A stretch of DNA of 64,000 nucleotides from Amia ocellicauda (taxonomy: Eukaryota; Chordata; Actinopteri; Amiiformes; Amiidae). The translations under genes were made by a program, and so were the position numbers. Shown one piece after another: positions 39,960 to 51,034 of this stretch (position 1 is its first letter; each line of letters begins with the position of its first letter). The stretch is taken from assembly GCF_036373705.1 (NCBI RefSeq), contig NC_089858.1, positions 31,330,249 through 31,394,248 on the forward strand. The letters are read 5' to 3'. The notes beneath the pieces were generated by a model. It was not told the DNA's origin and did not search any database. It worked only from the letters and a program-made list of their open reading frames with translations.

Positions 39960-40335
39960 AAAATTGACACATAGGTAGCTAAGCATGTATTGCTTACATT
40001 TTTCACAGCAAATAAGTAGTTTTCTTCCCATCATTAGAAAATCTTGGGATGCTTGGGTTGTAGCATGAGGTGTATTTAGGTAGGACAATAAGAATATGCC
40101 TAGGCGGTTTTGGATAAAAGAATGCCCCTGTGCAGACCTTAATGATTGCTTCATGGTCTGAAAGAATGCCTCAGCTAACCCATTGGTGGCTCAGTAGTAT
40201 GGTGCAGATATTATATGATGAATGCCATTAAGCTTTAGAAAAAAATCAAATTCCTGAGAGACAAACTGTGGTTCGTTGTCACTCACAAGTTGTTCTGGGA
40301 GACCGTAACAACTGAACAATTCCCTCAGTCTTAGT
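39960..40335 (-). pseudogene. Ty3/Gypsy retrotransposon integrase fragment, broken
   Basis: On the minus strand the frame reads YGLPEQLVSDNEPQFVS, the second catalytic aspartate block of a Gypsy integrase. It continues through a block with an in-frame stop where the family has a His, and then TPHATTQASQDFLMMGRKL, the conserved TPH and MGR block. It is about 120 residues long with no protease, RT or LTR found nearby. It is a dead fragment of an LTR retrotransposon. Confidence 0.75.
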
Positions 40336-40639
40336 TTCTACCTTCCTATCATCTTCTATTCCATTTGCCAGGACAAAAAACTCAAACTGTTGAGTGTGTG
40401 AACTCCAGTTTTCAACAGTATCATCGACATGTCCTAGTGTCCCTGTCAGAGTAGCCATTGTATTTTATGCGTCACTGTGTGTTTTGCTTCTTTTATACTC
40501 AATCACAATCTTGCACGTCTTTTATTTTTATTATTATTTTGGCTGGTGCTTCCCCTTCCTTATTTCAGTGTTCGTGGTAGATTTGGCTTCCTAATGACAA
40601 GTGCAAACAATACAGCACAGATGAAAAGGAAAATATTTT

Positions 40640-42310
40640 TTAATAGTTAATAATACAAGTACTAGTAATGCAAGAAGCATGATAAAATGTTGTAAAGTGC
40701 TACCTTACAGGAGAGTAAGGGACTAATATTACAAGTTCTGTCTGAAAAGATTGAGTAAGCGCCGTAAGGAGGTCAAGGACTCTACAGTTTTGACTTCAGT
40801 GGGAAGGCCATTCCACCATTTGGGGGCCAGGGATGAGAAGCAGCGGCTCTGGAGGAAGGAGAGTGGAGAGGAGGCAGAGTTAGTCTTCTGGCATTGGAAG
40901 AGCGCAGTGGTCTGGAGGGGATGTATGGAGAGACGAGTGTCTGAAGGTAGCCTGGTGCAGTGTGGTTGAGACAGCGGTAGGTGAGGGTCAATGTCGGGAG
41001 CCAGTGGAGAGTCAGAGCAGTGGAGTAGCGTGTATGAATCGGGGCAGAGAGAAAACCAGACGAGCCGCAGAGTTCTGGATGAGCTGGAGCGGCGGGTAGT
41101 GGATGCAGGCAGGCCGGCCAGAAGGGAGTTGCAGTATCCAGGCGGGAGAGGACCAGTGACTGGACGAGCAGCTGATTCGAGTAGTCGGTGAGGAAGGGAT
41201 GGATTCGGCGTATGTTGCTCGGGAAGAATCGGCAGGTGAGTGTCAGCGTGGTGATGTGCTGGGTGTAGGAGAGGTCAGGATCGAGGGTGACTCCTAGATT
41301 TTAAGCGGAAGAAGAAGGAGAGAGTGTGGTGGATTCCAAGGGGATTGAGATGGAGAGATCAGCAGAAGGTGAGGAAGAGTCAGGAAAAAAGAGGAGATCC
41401 AATTTGGAGAGGTTGAGATTGAGGTGGTGTGAGTGCATCCAGGTGGAGATAGCAGACAAACAAGAAGAGATGCGAGAGGATGAGAGGGTCAGAAGAAGGA
41501 AAAGACAGGAAGATCTGGGCATCATCTGCGTAGAAGTGGTAGGAGAGACCATGGGATGCAATGAGGGGGTCCAGGGAGCGAGTGTAGAGAGAGAACAGGA
41601 GGGGGCCCAGGACGGAGCCTTGGGGAACGCCTGTGAGGAGAGGGTGGGCGGTGGATGAGGAGCCTCACCATGTCACTTGGTAGGTCCGGTCGCTGAGGTA
41701 GGAGGAGAATGAGGTGAGAGCAGTTCCAGAGATTCCAAGGTCAGCGAAGCAGGAGAGGAGGGTGGAGTGATCGACAGTGTCAAATGCTGCAGAGAGATCG
41801 AGGAGGATGAGGACTGAGGAGAGGGAGGCCATCCGAGCACAGCTGAGAGAGTCAGTGACTGTAGGGAGAGCCGTCTCAGTGGAGTGAGCTGTACGGAAGC
41901 CGGATTGCAGTGTCTGAGGAGAGGTGGGGTCAAGGGTAGGTTTCTTGAGGAGTGGGATCACAGCAGCTTAAATGCAGAGGGGAAACAGCCAGAGAGGAGT
42001 GAGGAGTTGAGGAGGGAGGAGATGAAGGGGAGTAGATCAGGATCGGTCGCTTGGAGGAGGCGACAAGGGAGAGGGTCCAGGGCACACGTTGTAGGTTTGT
42101 GACGTAGGAGGAGAGAGGAAACTTCAGAGTCCGATAGAGGTGAGAATGAAGAAAAGGAAGCTTGGTCGGTGGGAGGCTTGGGTGTGAGGAGGGGGGACTG
42201 TTGAAGAGCTTGTGGAGGTCTGTAATCTTGGAGGAGAAGAAGGAGGCAAAATCATCAGCAGTAAAAGACAAGGGAGGAGGGGCAAAGAGGGAGAAGGTGG
42301 AGAAGAGTTT
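40640..42310 (-). mobile_element. L2-like LINE, RT region to 3' end, degenerate
   Basis: Reading the minus strand from 42310 down gives FTADDFASFFSSKITDLHKL, then LQSGFRTAHSTETA, LILLDLSAAFDTVDHSTLL and LGISGTALTSFSSYLSDR. These are followed by FYADDAQI (catalytic YADD, near 41520), then PGYLQTLVSPYIPSRPLRSS and the 3' end near 40745 (LRRLLNLFRQNL). These blocks, in this order, are characteristic of fish L2/Maui-like LINEs. Frames change repeatedly, so it is dead. The strand is markedly C/T-rich and the plus strand G/A-rich. The 5' edge abuts a tRNA-like SINE head. Confidence 0.85.
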
Positions 42311-42379
42311 GCAGGATTTGAACCCACAAGCTTCCAGCTATGAGTCCAGAGCCCTAACTACTACTCCACAGTGCTGCCT
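42311..42379 (-). repeat. tRNA-derived SINE head (Pol III A and B boxes)
   Basis: On the minus strand GTGGAGTAGTAGTTAGGG (A-box region, 42352-42369) is followed by the B box GGTTCAAATCC (42314-42324) at about normal tRNA spacing. It opens GCAGCACTGTGG. This is the 5' head typical of fish tRNA-SINEs. Directly downstream, in the same orientation, lies LINE coding sequence instead of a SINE body. It is not a functional tRNA: the sequence lacks a pairing acceptor stem. Confidence 0.7.
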
Positions 42380-43376
42380 GTTTGATTGATATGTATTCAT
42401 CCACCAGTGTACATTTAGCTAGCCTGATACGTCCCTACCATATCAAAGGACCATTGAATTGTCCCTTCCAATCATTTTGATAATTCTGAAACATGTTTTG
42501 TCAAGTAATTTTATCCACTCCATAAAGAGTTTACTCTCTTCCCATTCAGGGGGCTCAGTGAACATTTGAATAATTATGTATTACTCCCAATTTCACCCAT
42601 TGAGTCTAAAAGAAGGTATCTTAAAAAATAATGGCAACCTGGGATTTGTAGGTGTTTGGTGGAATACAATGGTTGATGTTAGGGACCAAGCAGAGTCTGT
42701 CTTGTTTTCACAGAGGAGTAAAAGGTAATTCTCCGTGTTTAAAATAAAAATAAAACTAATCATTCTTAAACAGTATATATTGTGCCACCATTTTCACACT
42801 TACTTTAAAATTAAAAATTAATATAATCAGATTCATTTTATATTTAGTGTTTGTTGTTTAATTGTTGTCACAATATTTCTATCCTCCTTCCTCCCTTTGT
42901 AACTTGATATTTTTTTGATCATGTAGAGATAAATGTTTGTCAGATGACTACAGACATAAAAGCAAGACTGTTAACTCTACTGTTCAGTTTTTGAAATGTG
43001 TGCCCTCTAGAATGCAGTATCATATGTGTGTGTGTGTGTGCGTGTGTGTGTGCACTCACATAGTAAGTGCATGTGCTCATGCTTGTAGTGGAGGGGGGTA
43101 TTGGTTGCTTACAGTAAGGCTGGGTTGGATTATAATTCAGGTTATTAGTAATTCTGTAGCAAGGATGTCAAACCTGCTTCCAGGAGGGCCACTTCATCTT
43201 AGTGTTTTGAGTGTATACCAGCCAACATGTCAATCATTGCCCTCCATTCATGTCCAGCATTCATTTAAATTCACCAGAAGTGACCATTTAACAGCTGTCT
43301 TCTGTCTCCCGGGGGAGCATGACCTGGGACCTACCTAGTGAAACCAACTCCACCCCACTGATAATGTTCAAAGCAA
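42380..43376. other. Intergenic with a TG microsatellite and a degraded MITE-like patch
   Basis: A TG-rich microsatellite occupies 43025-43052. The text GATGTCAAACCTGCTTCCAG followed by GAGGGCCAC near 43165-43195 resembles the end of common fish hAT MITEs, but no opposite end was found. No gene seen. Confidence 0.4.
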
Positions 43377-44110
43377 ACCTACAGACTTTTACTCTTTTAC
43401 CCCGAGTCAATATTTGTTAGAAACACCTTTGGAAGCAATTACTTTTGGGGTAAGTCTCTACAAGGTTTGCACATCTTGATTGTCTAATATTGTCTTCTTT
43501 GCAGAATTGTTCAAATGCAGATTATTAGTGGACAGCAATCTTCAAGTCTTGCTACAGATTCACATTAACTTTCTTGTTTTTAAGCCACACCAGTATTTCT
43601 ATATCTGTGTGTGTGACAGTCCCAGTCTTAGGTCTTTTGCAGACTGAAGCTGGTTTTTCTCAAGGGTTTGCCTGTATTTAGCTCATCCATTTTGCCCTCT
43701 ACCGACACAAGCTTCCCAGTCCATGCCGATGTAAAGCATCCCTGTAACATGATGCTGCCACCGCTGTGCTTCACAGCAGGGATGGTGTTACCTAGGTGAT
43801 GTGCTGTGCTGGGTTATTCCAGACTTAATGTTTTTGATTTAGGCCAAACATTTCAGTTTTTGTTTCATAGGACCGCAGAATATTGTAGGATTTTTCTGGC
43901 TACAAATCACCAGATTTGTGGAGTACCTGAGCTATTGTTGACACATGGACAATTTCTTGCATCTCAGCCATGGAAAGCTGTAGGCCTTTCAGAGTTTTCA
44001 TTGGTAAAAGGGCATTGGTCAGTCTGGGAGGAGGGACTGTGCTCCATGGGATATTCAGTGCCTTTGAAATTTGTCACAGTGACGGCACTGTGCTGTATAT
44101 GGCAAGTGCT
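43377..44110 (-). mobile_element. DNA transposon remnant, widest copy of this family in the window
   Basis: The sequence includes CCCGAGTCAATATTTGTTAG, AAACACCTTTGGAAGCAATT, AACATGATGCTGCCACCGCT and GGGATATTCAGTGCCTTTGA. On the minus strand the block with GCAGCATCATG is the remains of a transposase gene common in fish. Frames are broken throughout. Parts of the family recur at 5241-5510, 6860-7660 and 50490-50832. Confidence 0.6.
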
Positions 44111-44246
44111 ATTTGTCTGCACTGTAATAGGACACATAGTGTGATAATGTTGTGGTATTTCTTTAGCTTTAATGTTGTTTAACCAAATTTGCTTTTCTGT
44201 AATGAAAAAATGTATACATTTAATATTTTTTATGCTTGCATTGACT

Positions 44247-44385
44247 CACTTAAACTCCACAGCGAACTCTGGGAACATTTAAAAATAGACTGGATAGGAA
44301 ACTTGGATCACTTAGTTATTAACGGACACCAAACGAGAATGATGGGTCGGATGGCCTCCTCTTGATTGTACACTTTTTTAAATTG
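44247..44385. repeat. CR1-like LINE 3' fragment
   Basis: AGACTGGATAGGAAACTTGG, then GGACACCAAACGAGAATGAT and GGGTCGGATGGCCTCCTCTT, is a dispersed text I associate with CR1-like LINE 3' ends in early-branching ray-finned fish. It is short and lacks a defined 5' end. Confidence 0.4.
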
Positions 44386-44475
44386 ATCAGGGATTGCAAC
44401 ATAAATAAATAAATTACAAACTCCCCAAATTATTTTGTAACTCTTCTGTTCAGTGCATGTTCAATTTTATTCCAG

Positions 44476-44476
<1 letters not shown>

Positions 44477-44541
<65 letters not shown>
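44477..44541. repeat. (TA)n microsatellite
   Basis: About 32 uninterrupted TA units. Confidence 0.95.
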
Positions 44542-44543
<2 letters not shown>

Positions 44544-45664
44544 GGGTAATTTATATGTAAATAAATCAATCTGGGCACTCCAGTATATGACATTTTTTAT
44601 TTTGACATTGTATGCAGATTAATGAGGCCGATACATGTATGAAAGAGAGATATTGTCCATATTCATATTCAAGAAGATAGTTGATAGTAATTTGTTATTC
44701 AGTTTGAACAAAATATGTAATGTCCCTTATGTATTCTAATTTGAATATTTAAATAATGGACAGTGTGTGATTGTAGAAATTCAAATTTCCCCACCGACCA
44801 CATTCATCTTCCTTAGTTTTGAGCTCATCAGGTTGCAACACTAGTGGTGTCATTGCAAAGAAAGATAGGTTACCTATAATATGCTCCCTGGAATGCAGTT
44901 AAACTGGCTGTGCAACGTAATGTGACATTTTGATTACATTTGACAGCAAAAAGTGAAATGAATCTCTGTAGTCAAGGTCTTGGGACTAACTCTTACACTA
45001 TAACTTTGACAGCAAATTAAAATAAAATAAAAATAATAGAGAGGGTGTTTCCCATGTGAATAGGCAATAGTGTTAATGTACTTTTATAAAAGGTTTCTTT
45101 CTCCTTTAGATGGTGGGTTGATTTTCTTTTTTAATTTAACTATGTTTACACAGGAAACTCAGCAGGATTTATATAAAGCAAAATGAAAATTAAAGAGTGC
45201 AATTCAATGTCAATATATCTATCGTATGTCTTGAAACACCAGGATTTGTGGAAATTTGTGTTTTTACACTACATTTTATATAGAAAAAGAACTGACAAAA
45301 AAGGAATGTCAACATCGGGGTTTGATTAACATGCCTAGTTTGTAATGTATTTTTGAAGAACAGTCAGTCGTAAGTTCAGGCAGAGATAAAAGAAAAGAAC
45401 CCCTGGCAAGTTCTTGGCTCTTACCCAGTACAGTTTTTAGTTTTTTTCTTTATTTATTTTCCTACTTTTGGACTTCATACTTTATATATCTTTATACATA
45501 CATATTGGCAGAAACTGTCTAAACACAGTTAAATCAACTGAATATTTACACATTACACATACTGGATTTATGTGACACAGTTACCTGATCATTTCAAATA
45601 CTATACAGAATGTTTCATCAATATTCCTGGGTATTTATAAATTAATCAAAAGACAGTGAAGCTT
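44542..45664. other. Intergenic, nothing recognised
   Basis: AT-rich sequence between the TA microsatellite and the presumed CMC2 3' end. No gene or repeat identified. Confidence 0.5.
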
Positions 45665-45682
45665 TATAACTTTGTCAATCAC

Positions 45683-45688
45683 TTTATT
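45683..45688 (-). terminator. cmc2: Candidate CMC2 polyadenylation signal
   Basis: AATAAA on the minus strand, about 400 bp after the CMC2 stop codon. This gives a 3' UTR of ordinary length. Other hexamers could be used. Confidence 0.45.
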
Positions 45689-46082
45689 ACAAACAAATTA
45701 AATGAAGAGGAACAGAAACATATCCCCCAAAATGTAAGTTTCCCAGAACTACAGCACATGTTCTTTCTTCCTTCAGGTACATTCTTTCAAAGCAAAACTT
45801 CATAATTCTCAAATATTCTTAAACTGTGTTGTTAAAGACAACTGTCAGTAAAAGACCTTCAAGAAAAAGAATGGCACCTGCTCTCATTTCTTCAGTAAAT
45901 GCTCAGTGTTCTTTTTTTTGTTTTGTTCCTGATATTAAACACTGCTTTTCACAAGAAATCAGTCTTTCAACCACAGCTGTCAGCCAACTGCCCAGTGCTT
46001 CCACGGTGTGTCAAGAGTCTTTATGATCGATGTTAACAATTCTGCCATTGATGACAGAACCAGCCCCAAGGAAAGTCACACT

Positions 46083-49000
46083 TTAGCTTTCTATAGGTTT
46101 GGGTGGATGGCTCAGTTTTTGTTGCATCTCTTGTGCGTGTATTCTGCTCTTGGTTCTCTTTTCTTGGTACTGGAAGTAAGATCAAAACAGGGAACGGCAT
46201 TGTAAGTGAGAACTTATCTAAAATACCAAATGTTCCTTTTTTGTATAGTTTTGCTCAGCAGGATCTAGCTGGAAGGGATCAAAGATCAATGGAAATATTA
46301 TGCAGACTCATGAGAAGAGGACTAAGTAAGTGAATAAGGATTCAACTTCAAGAACACTGTGGATGATTATTATTAGCCTTAAGCTTAATCATAACTCCCT
46401 GAAGACAATTATAGTGATATTATAGATTAAAGGTAAATATATAACAAAAAAGCAAGGACTCTATGTGAATCAAATCTCTGTGTTGTCTTGTTTCAGCTTA
46501 TCTGATTACAAATCATCTTAAATTAATCTTAAAATCGCATTTAACTAAACTAAATTTAAGTTAACTAGACTAAACTACATTTTTCTTGTGTCTACTACAC
46601 CAAACAAAAGTCAAAGAAAACAGCTGAGGTACTCAATGACATGTAGTTTATCTACTATAAGACTATGTCAGAACTCGGTCTATACAGTCATGATCGATCT
46701 TTACTTGCTCATAAGGTATCCTGACTCTAAACAACAAACGCTTCAGAGGACACAATAAAATAAGAATATTTGTCCTTACCTCCTTCTTCAAGCAACCGCG
46801 CATGGCCCGATCAAAATCATTACAAGTGCCAAAAAACTTAAGGACGTTGTGCTGTTGATTAAAATAAGAAATTATAATTATATAGAGAAAAACAGAGTGT
46901 TCTGTTAAGAGGTGGTTCTCATGCCATCTAATGTGTTCGTAAAAAGAGAGGTAGAACAAATCAGGTTTTCATTGCTGGGGGCAGTTTTGCCACTTTAAGA
47001 GCTCTCCTCAAAACACTGCTAGCATGTAAACCAATCTGTCTGTCTATTGATTTTGTGGGATTTGTGATTGTTTTATTTTTCAGAAAGGTGAAAAAAATAT
47101 CCTTAAACTCCTTTATATATATTTTTAAGATATTATGTACAAACAAACACACAGCTGTGAAGTCATGAAACCTACACAGTCACCCCTCTGCACATGTGCA
47201 AACTCACGCTTTGGTCTACATAGGTTAGCCATTTTTTCCCCACTGATAATGGAGTAATAATAGCGTTGCTGGCAAATTATTGTGTACAATATAAAATAAT
47301 GTGATGAAAAACTGGCCAATTTTCTCCTGCAAAGTTTTTCTCCTACTAATTGTTTATCTGTTTTTTTTTTTACATGATGATGACAATGATTTGCTAAATG
47401 CTCACACCTTGAAAGAGATTGCATTGACTTGTATGGTTAAGGATTAATTGGTCCAGCTATTCTATTGACAGCTTTAAAGCAGAGTTCCTTGGGGGTTGTG
47501 AGTATCTGAGCAGGTGTCAGTGGGATTGGGGGGGCAGCAGTCACCACGGATCATCACACACCACCAACTTCCTCTAGCTACCAGGTGCCTGCAGATTCAG
47601 ATTGTTAGCAGAGCCAGCTACATAAACTCTTCAGGCTGATGTAGGAGTTGGGCTGTGGGGCTGCATAACTTGCAACGTGAAAAATACCACATGGCTTAGC
47701 ACATGTGTGTTTGGGAGGACACATGCTTTGTCCCATCCCTCCTGAAAAAACTGGCAATTCCAAATTGAACAGAAAGGAAGGGAAATAATAGGGTATTCTA
47801 TTATGTTGTATTTTTCAACCAGTGAAAGTGAAATCTCATAGCCAGCTGTGATTGGGATTCCCCACATTGTTGCACACAACTAGCTGAGTGCTTCTGGGGT
47901 TGGCTTAAGTCTACCAGGGTTTCCTTGTCTCTACGATTAACAGCAATCCCTGTGATTTACCATTTGAATGTGATCCTGCAGTGTGATCCGTCAGATATGC
48001 AATGCAAGCTCCTTACTATGCTCTAGCTCTGCTGTTTGTTGTATGGACTAAAGGAGAAGATAGTCTGTCAGTGCACATATTTAGGGGAAGTGTTAGTGCT
48101 GTGTACCCTTATAGCACAATGGTTGTACCAATGAATAGAGTTGAGAATTTCAGAAATTTCAAACCGATTCTTATTCGAGTCTTAACAATTGATCTATTCT
48201 TGTTTTGAAAGTTAGCAGCCACACCACAGAGCCCGGGTGCACAGAATAGCTGTGCCACATCAAAGGTCATTTAGTGTGCAGCATTAAAGGCTTTATATGT
48301 TCCTAGTTCATTGTCTGTCAATGATTTATTCAAGTTAGACAGGGCCCTCACCCACAAGTCTTGACATCTGCACAACAGACAGCAGCTCTATCCAGGAAAT
48401 GGGAACATCTCAGATCTGTCTATTCTAATTTCTGTGTTTGAACATTTGCATTTGTTATAATAGGAATATGAATTAATATTGAGTGCAATAAGCAACTTGC
48501 CTAAGGATTACCTGTAAAATGTTTTCCAAATTATAACTTCATAAACAAATCTAACCAGGTATGTATGCCATAAAGCTTGTAGAGTCAGACTAAATTCTGT
48601 TCAGACATTTGAGGATGACATCAAATGTCAAAGGTGCAAATAAAAACAGGTTGAATAGTCCATACATGTTTAATACAGCTGGAACATGTATGATATATGA
48701 CATTTATGATATTTTCTGCCAGTTACTGAATTTTGTATGAACTTACTTAACACTAGATTTTAACTACAAGGAATAAAACCTGAGGGACAATTCCATCTCA
48801 CCCTACAGCATTCACTGCTCGACTTCCAATACTGAATGTGAATTGTGCTTAAACAAACATTGACTTCAGATGAATATGGCAGTGCAAAACGTCACAGTAA
48901 AATCACATTTTAGCTGTAAAAACTGCAGTGACCCATGTATAATCAGTCATTGTGATATAGAATATTAAATGGCATCTCATCTCAGATTTAAAGCTAGGAT

Positions 49001-51016
49001 GTATTTTATTGTCATTACAACTCATGGGCATATTAGTCAAAATCCGCCTTTTTATGTTTTAAAGATTGTTTGTATTAATATTTGAAGCTGAATATAGTTA
49101 AATATGTCCAAACTGTCCCTTTTTCGTATTGTCATATAACTTCCTCATGTTCAGAACAAAAAGACGCCCTCTGGTGGCAAACCTGAGTTTCACACTACTT
49201 AGCTGTAAATGCATAACATTTGTAGTTGTCCAAGAAACATATATAAGGGCTGTCAGCATTAAAGCATGGGAGTAATTTAAAAAATAATAACATGTTAATA
49301 TTTTGTGTTCCTGAAAATGACCATGAAGCTGAAACCGTGTAAAGCGAAACCCATTTCTCCATAGGAAGACATTTTATAAAATGAAAAGATGAGTTCCAAT
49401 GGAAGCCAGCAAAAAATAAATAATGGTAAATAAGTATAGGAAATGAGAAAAATTTAATGTATTAGCCTTATATATAATGTATGTAATAAATTAATTAATA
49501 ATAAAGAAATTGTGTAATTTAAATTTACCATAAACAATACTTGACCATGCTGTGATTTGTTTCTTAATTATTTAACGGAGTTGTTCTGAAACCTACACTG
49601 ACCTATACATTTATAATGAATAAGCAGAAAACTCTTGAAACTATGGCAATCTATTGTGACAGTTTTCGTTTTTTGGACAATTGGGATTATTTTATACCCA
49701 TTCTGCTTGAATTACACTCATATATGTAAATGTTTTATGTCATTGTAACATGCAATTAAATATGTGATTAATCACGATTAATTTGTGAAGATTTTAGATT
49801 AATAGTGATTAAAAAAAAAAATCATTTGACAGACCTAATTTGAACCTGAGTAAAACAAATTACATGTTTAACAGCTTTTTAAATCTAAAAAAAAATAAGT
49901 AGATCAACGGATAGGATAGGAAAGGAAAGGAAATCTATCCACTTGCCTCAAGAGAAAAGTATTTGATCAATTCACACTACCAGTGCTCATTTATGGCTGT
50001 GAAATCTACTCCCAAAAATTATACAGAAACTGTGAACACAAAGGAGCATGTAAAGATGTCTGCTTGGAATAACAAGAAGAGATAGAAAAAGAAACAAATG
50101 GATTCAAGAACAAACCAAAATATGTGACATAATTGAAAGACTGAAAATGTTAAAATGGCAATGGGCCAGACCGACTGCGAGAAGAACAGATCAAAGATGG
50201 ACAAAGGAAGCTTTAGAATGGATCCCAAGAGATGAAAAAATAGCTAGAAGACAATCACATAGAAATGGAAGATGAAATCATACACTTTGCAGGCGTGACA
50301 TGGAAAAGAGAAGCTGTAGACTGAAGCAAGTGGAAACATCTTGGGGAGGCCTTCATCCAGCAGTGGATCAATACAGGCTGATAGTGATATATACAATTTA
50401 TATTTGTTTCCCATGTATCTCCTGACAATTTGAATTTCTGTAGACTGATGCCCTGCAAAGATGGTTATACATGTCTCTTTAAATTACCAAAATGTTAGTA
50501 TTAGTAATTTGTGAACTCATTCGACACACCTTAATTGCACAGAGGTGGACTCTACTAATTACGTGACTTCTAAAGTCAATTGGTTTCACCACAGCTCAAT
50601 CAGGTGTGTCATAGCAAAGGGGGTGGTTACTTATGCATTCAAGAATTTTCTGTTTTGTATTTGTAATTCATTTAGAACAATTTGCAGATTATATTTTCGC
50701 TTTGACATTATGGACATTTTCTGTGTTGATCAGTGGCAAAAACTCCTGATTAAATCCATTCTGATTTCATGTTGTAACACAATGGTATGTGGAAAGGTCC
50801 AAGGGGGGTGAATACATTTGAGAGCCACTGTAAGTAGTGTAGGATAAAAGAATCAGCCAAATCAATTAATAGTTGTTGTTTTTTTAAATAGTAATAGTAA
50901 TGTGTATCTTCATGTCATCAACAGTATTTTCTTACCTCCTTGTGGCACTGCTTGAGCTGAGCAATCAGCACATTGCATTCCTCTGTGTGCAAGTGAGGAG
51001 ACAGGTCTGAATGCAT
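46083..51016 (-). CDS. cmc2: CMC2, COX assembly mitochondrial protein 2 homolog, complete
   Basis: CMC2 is a small twin-CX9C protein of the mitochondrial intermembrane space, needed for cytochrome c oxidase biogenesis and copper handling. Three coding exons on the minus strand are 51016-50936, 46851-46780 and 46169-46083. They give 27, 24 and 28 codons plus stop, 79 residues, the human length. The start reads [17 protein letters not shown]. Cysteines 14/24 and 37/47 form two CX9C motifs, the second in [13 protein letters not shown]. Donors are GTAAG and GTAAGG; acceptors are CAACAG and TTCCAG. The last exon, [19 protein letters not shown], is much less conserved than the rest and was found by its KRTKSR block. 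A 5' leader in the first coding exon runs back to an acceptor at 51034. The gene diverges from CENPN, as in tetrapods. Confidence 0.93.
46170..46779 (-). other. cmc2: CMC2 last intron, nothing recognised
   Basis: A 610-bp AT-rich intron with canonical ends and no repeat that I can identify. Confidence 0.6.
49163..49178. promoter_or_regulatory. CTCF-like motif
   Basis: GACGCCCTCTGGTGGC closely matches the reverse complement of the vertebrate CTCF core (CCACCAGGGGGCGC pattern). It lies in a CMC2 intron. Binding is not shown by sequence alone. Confidence 0.4.
49250..49840. repeat. Probable hAT-like MITE (GGGCTGTCA ... TGACAGACC ends)
   Basis: AAGGGCTGTCAGCATTAAAG on the left and TCATTTGACAGACCTAATTT on the right form a degenerate inverted pair. 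Next to the right end is TGATTAATCACGATTAATT, a phrase typical of fish repeats with GATTAATCGCGATTAAT. No target duplication is clear, so the ends are approximate. Confidence 0.4.
49905..50395 (+). mobile_element. RTE-like LINE 3' fragment
   Basis: The plus strand encodes [19 protein letters not shown], then blocks with [17 protein letters not shown] and LKMLKWQWA, ending [13 protein letters not shown] before a TGATAGTGATAT tail. This is the longest 3' part of the family in the window. Frameshifts separate the blocks. It lies opposite in orientation to CMC2. Confidence 0.7.
50490..50832. mobile_element. DNA transposon terminal fragment
   Basis: The segment contains AGGTGGACTCTACTAATTAC, TTTCACCACAGCTCAATCAG and GGGGTGGTTACTTATGCATT. 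It ends GGGGGGTGAATACATTTGAG just before AGCCACTGTA. This is the opposite end of the family seen at 5241-5510 and 43377-44110. Confidence 0.6.
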
Positions 51017-51034
51017 CCTGAGTTAAGGTTTGAT

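Larger units (their letters stand above)
46852..50935 (-). other. cmc2: CMC2 intron of 4.1 kb carrying three transposon remnants
   Basis: Ordinary AT-rich sequence from 46852 to about 49250, apart from a CTCF-like motif at 49163-49178. Then come a hAT-like repeat, an RTE-like LINE end and a DNA-transposon end, listed separately. No other coding sequence is seen. Confidence 0.6.

Noticed and set aside
42311..42379. A functional tRNA gene
   Set aside because: A and B boxes are present, but the acceptor stem does not pair and there is no proper anticodon arm or oligo-T terminator. It fits a SINE head better.
40751..42389. Several plus-strand open frames rich in Glu, Arg and Gly
   Set aside because: They are the reverse side of the C/T-rich L2-like LINE on the minus strand, where RT motifs including YADD are found.
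45826..46333. Plus-strand open frames over the CMC2 last exon
   Set aside because: No homology. The minus strand here contains the spliced CMC2 C-terminus with proper acceptor and stop.
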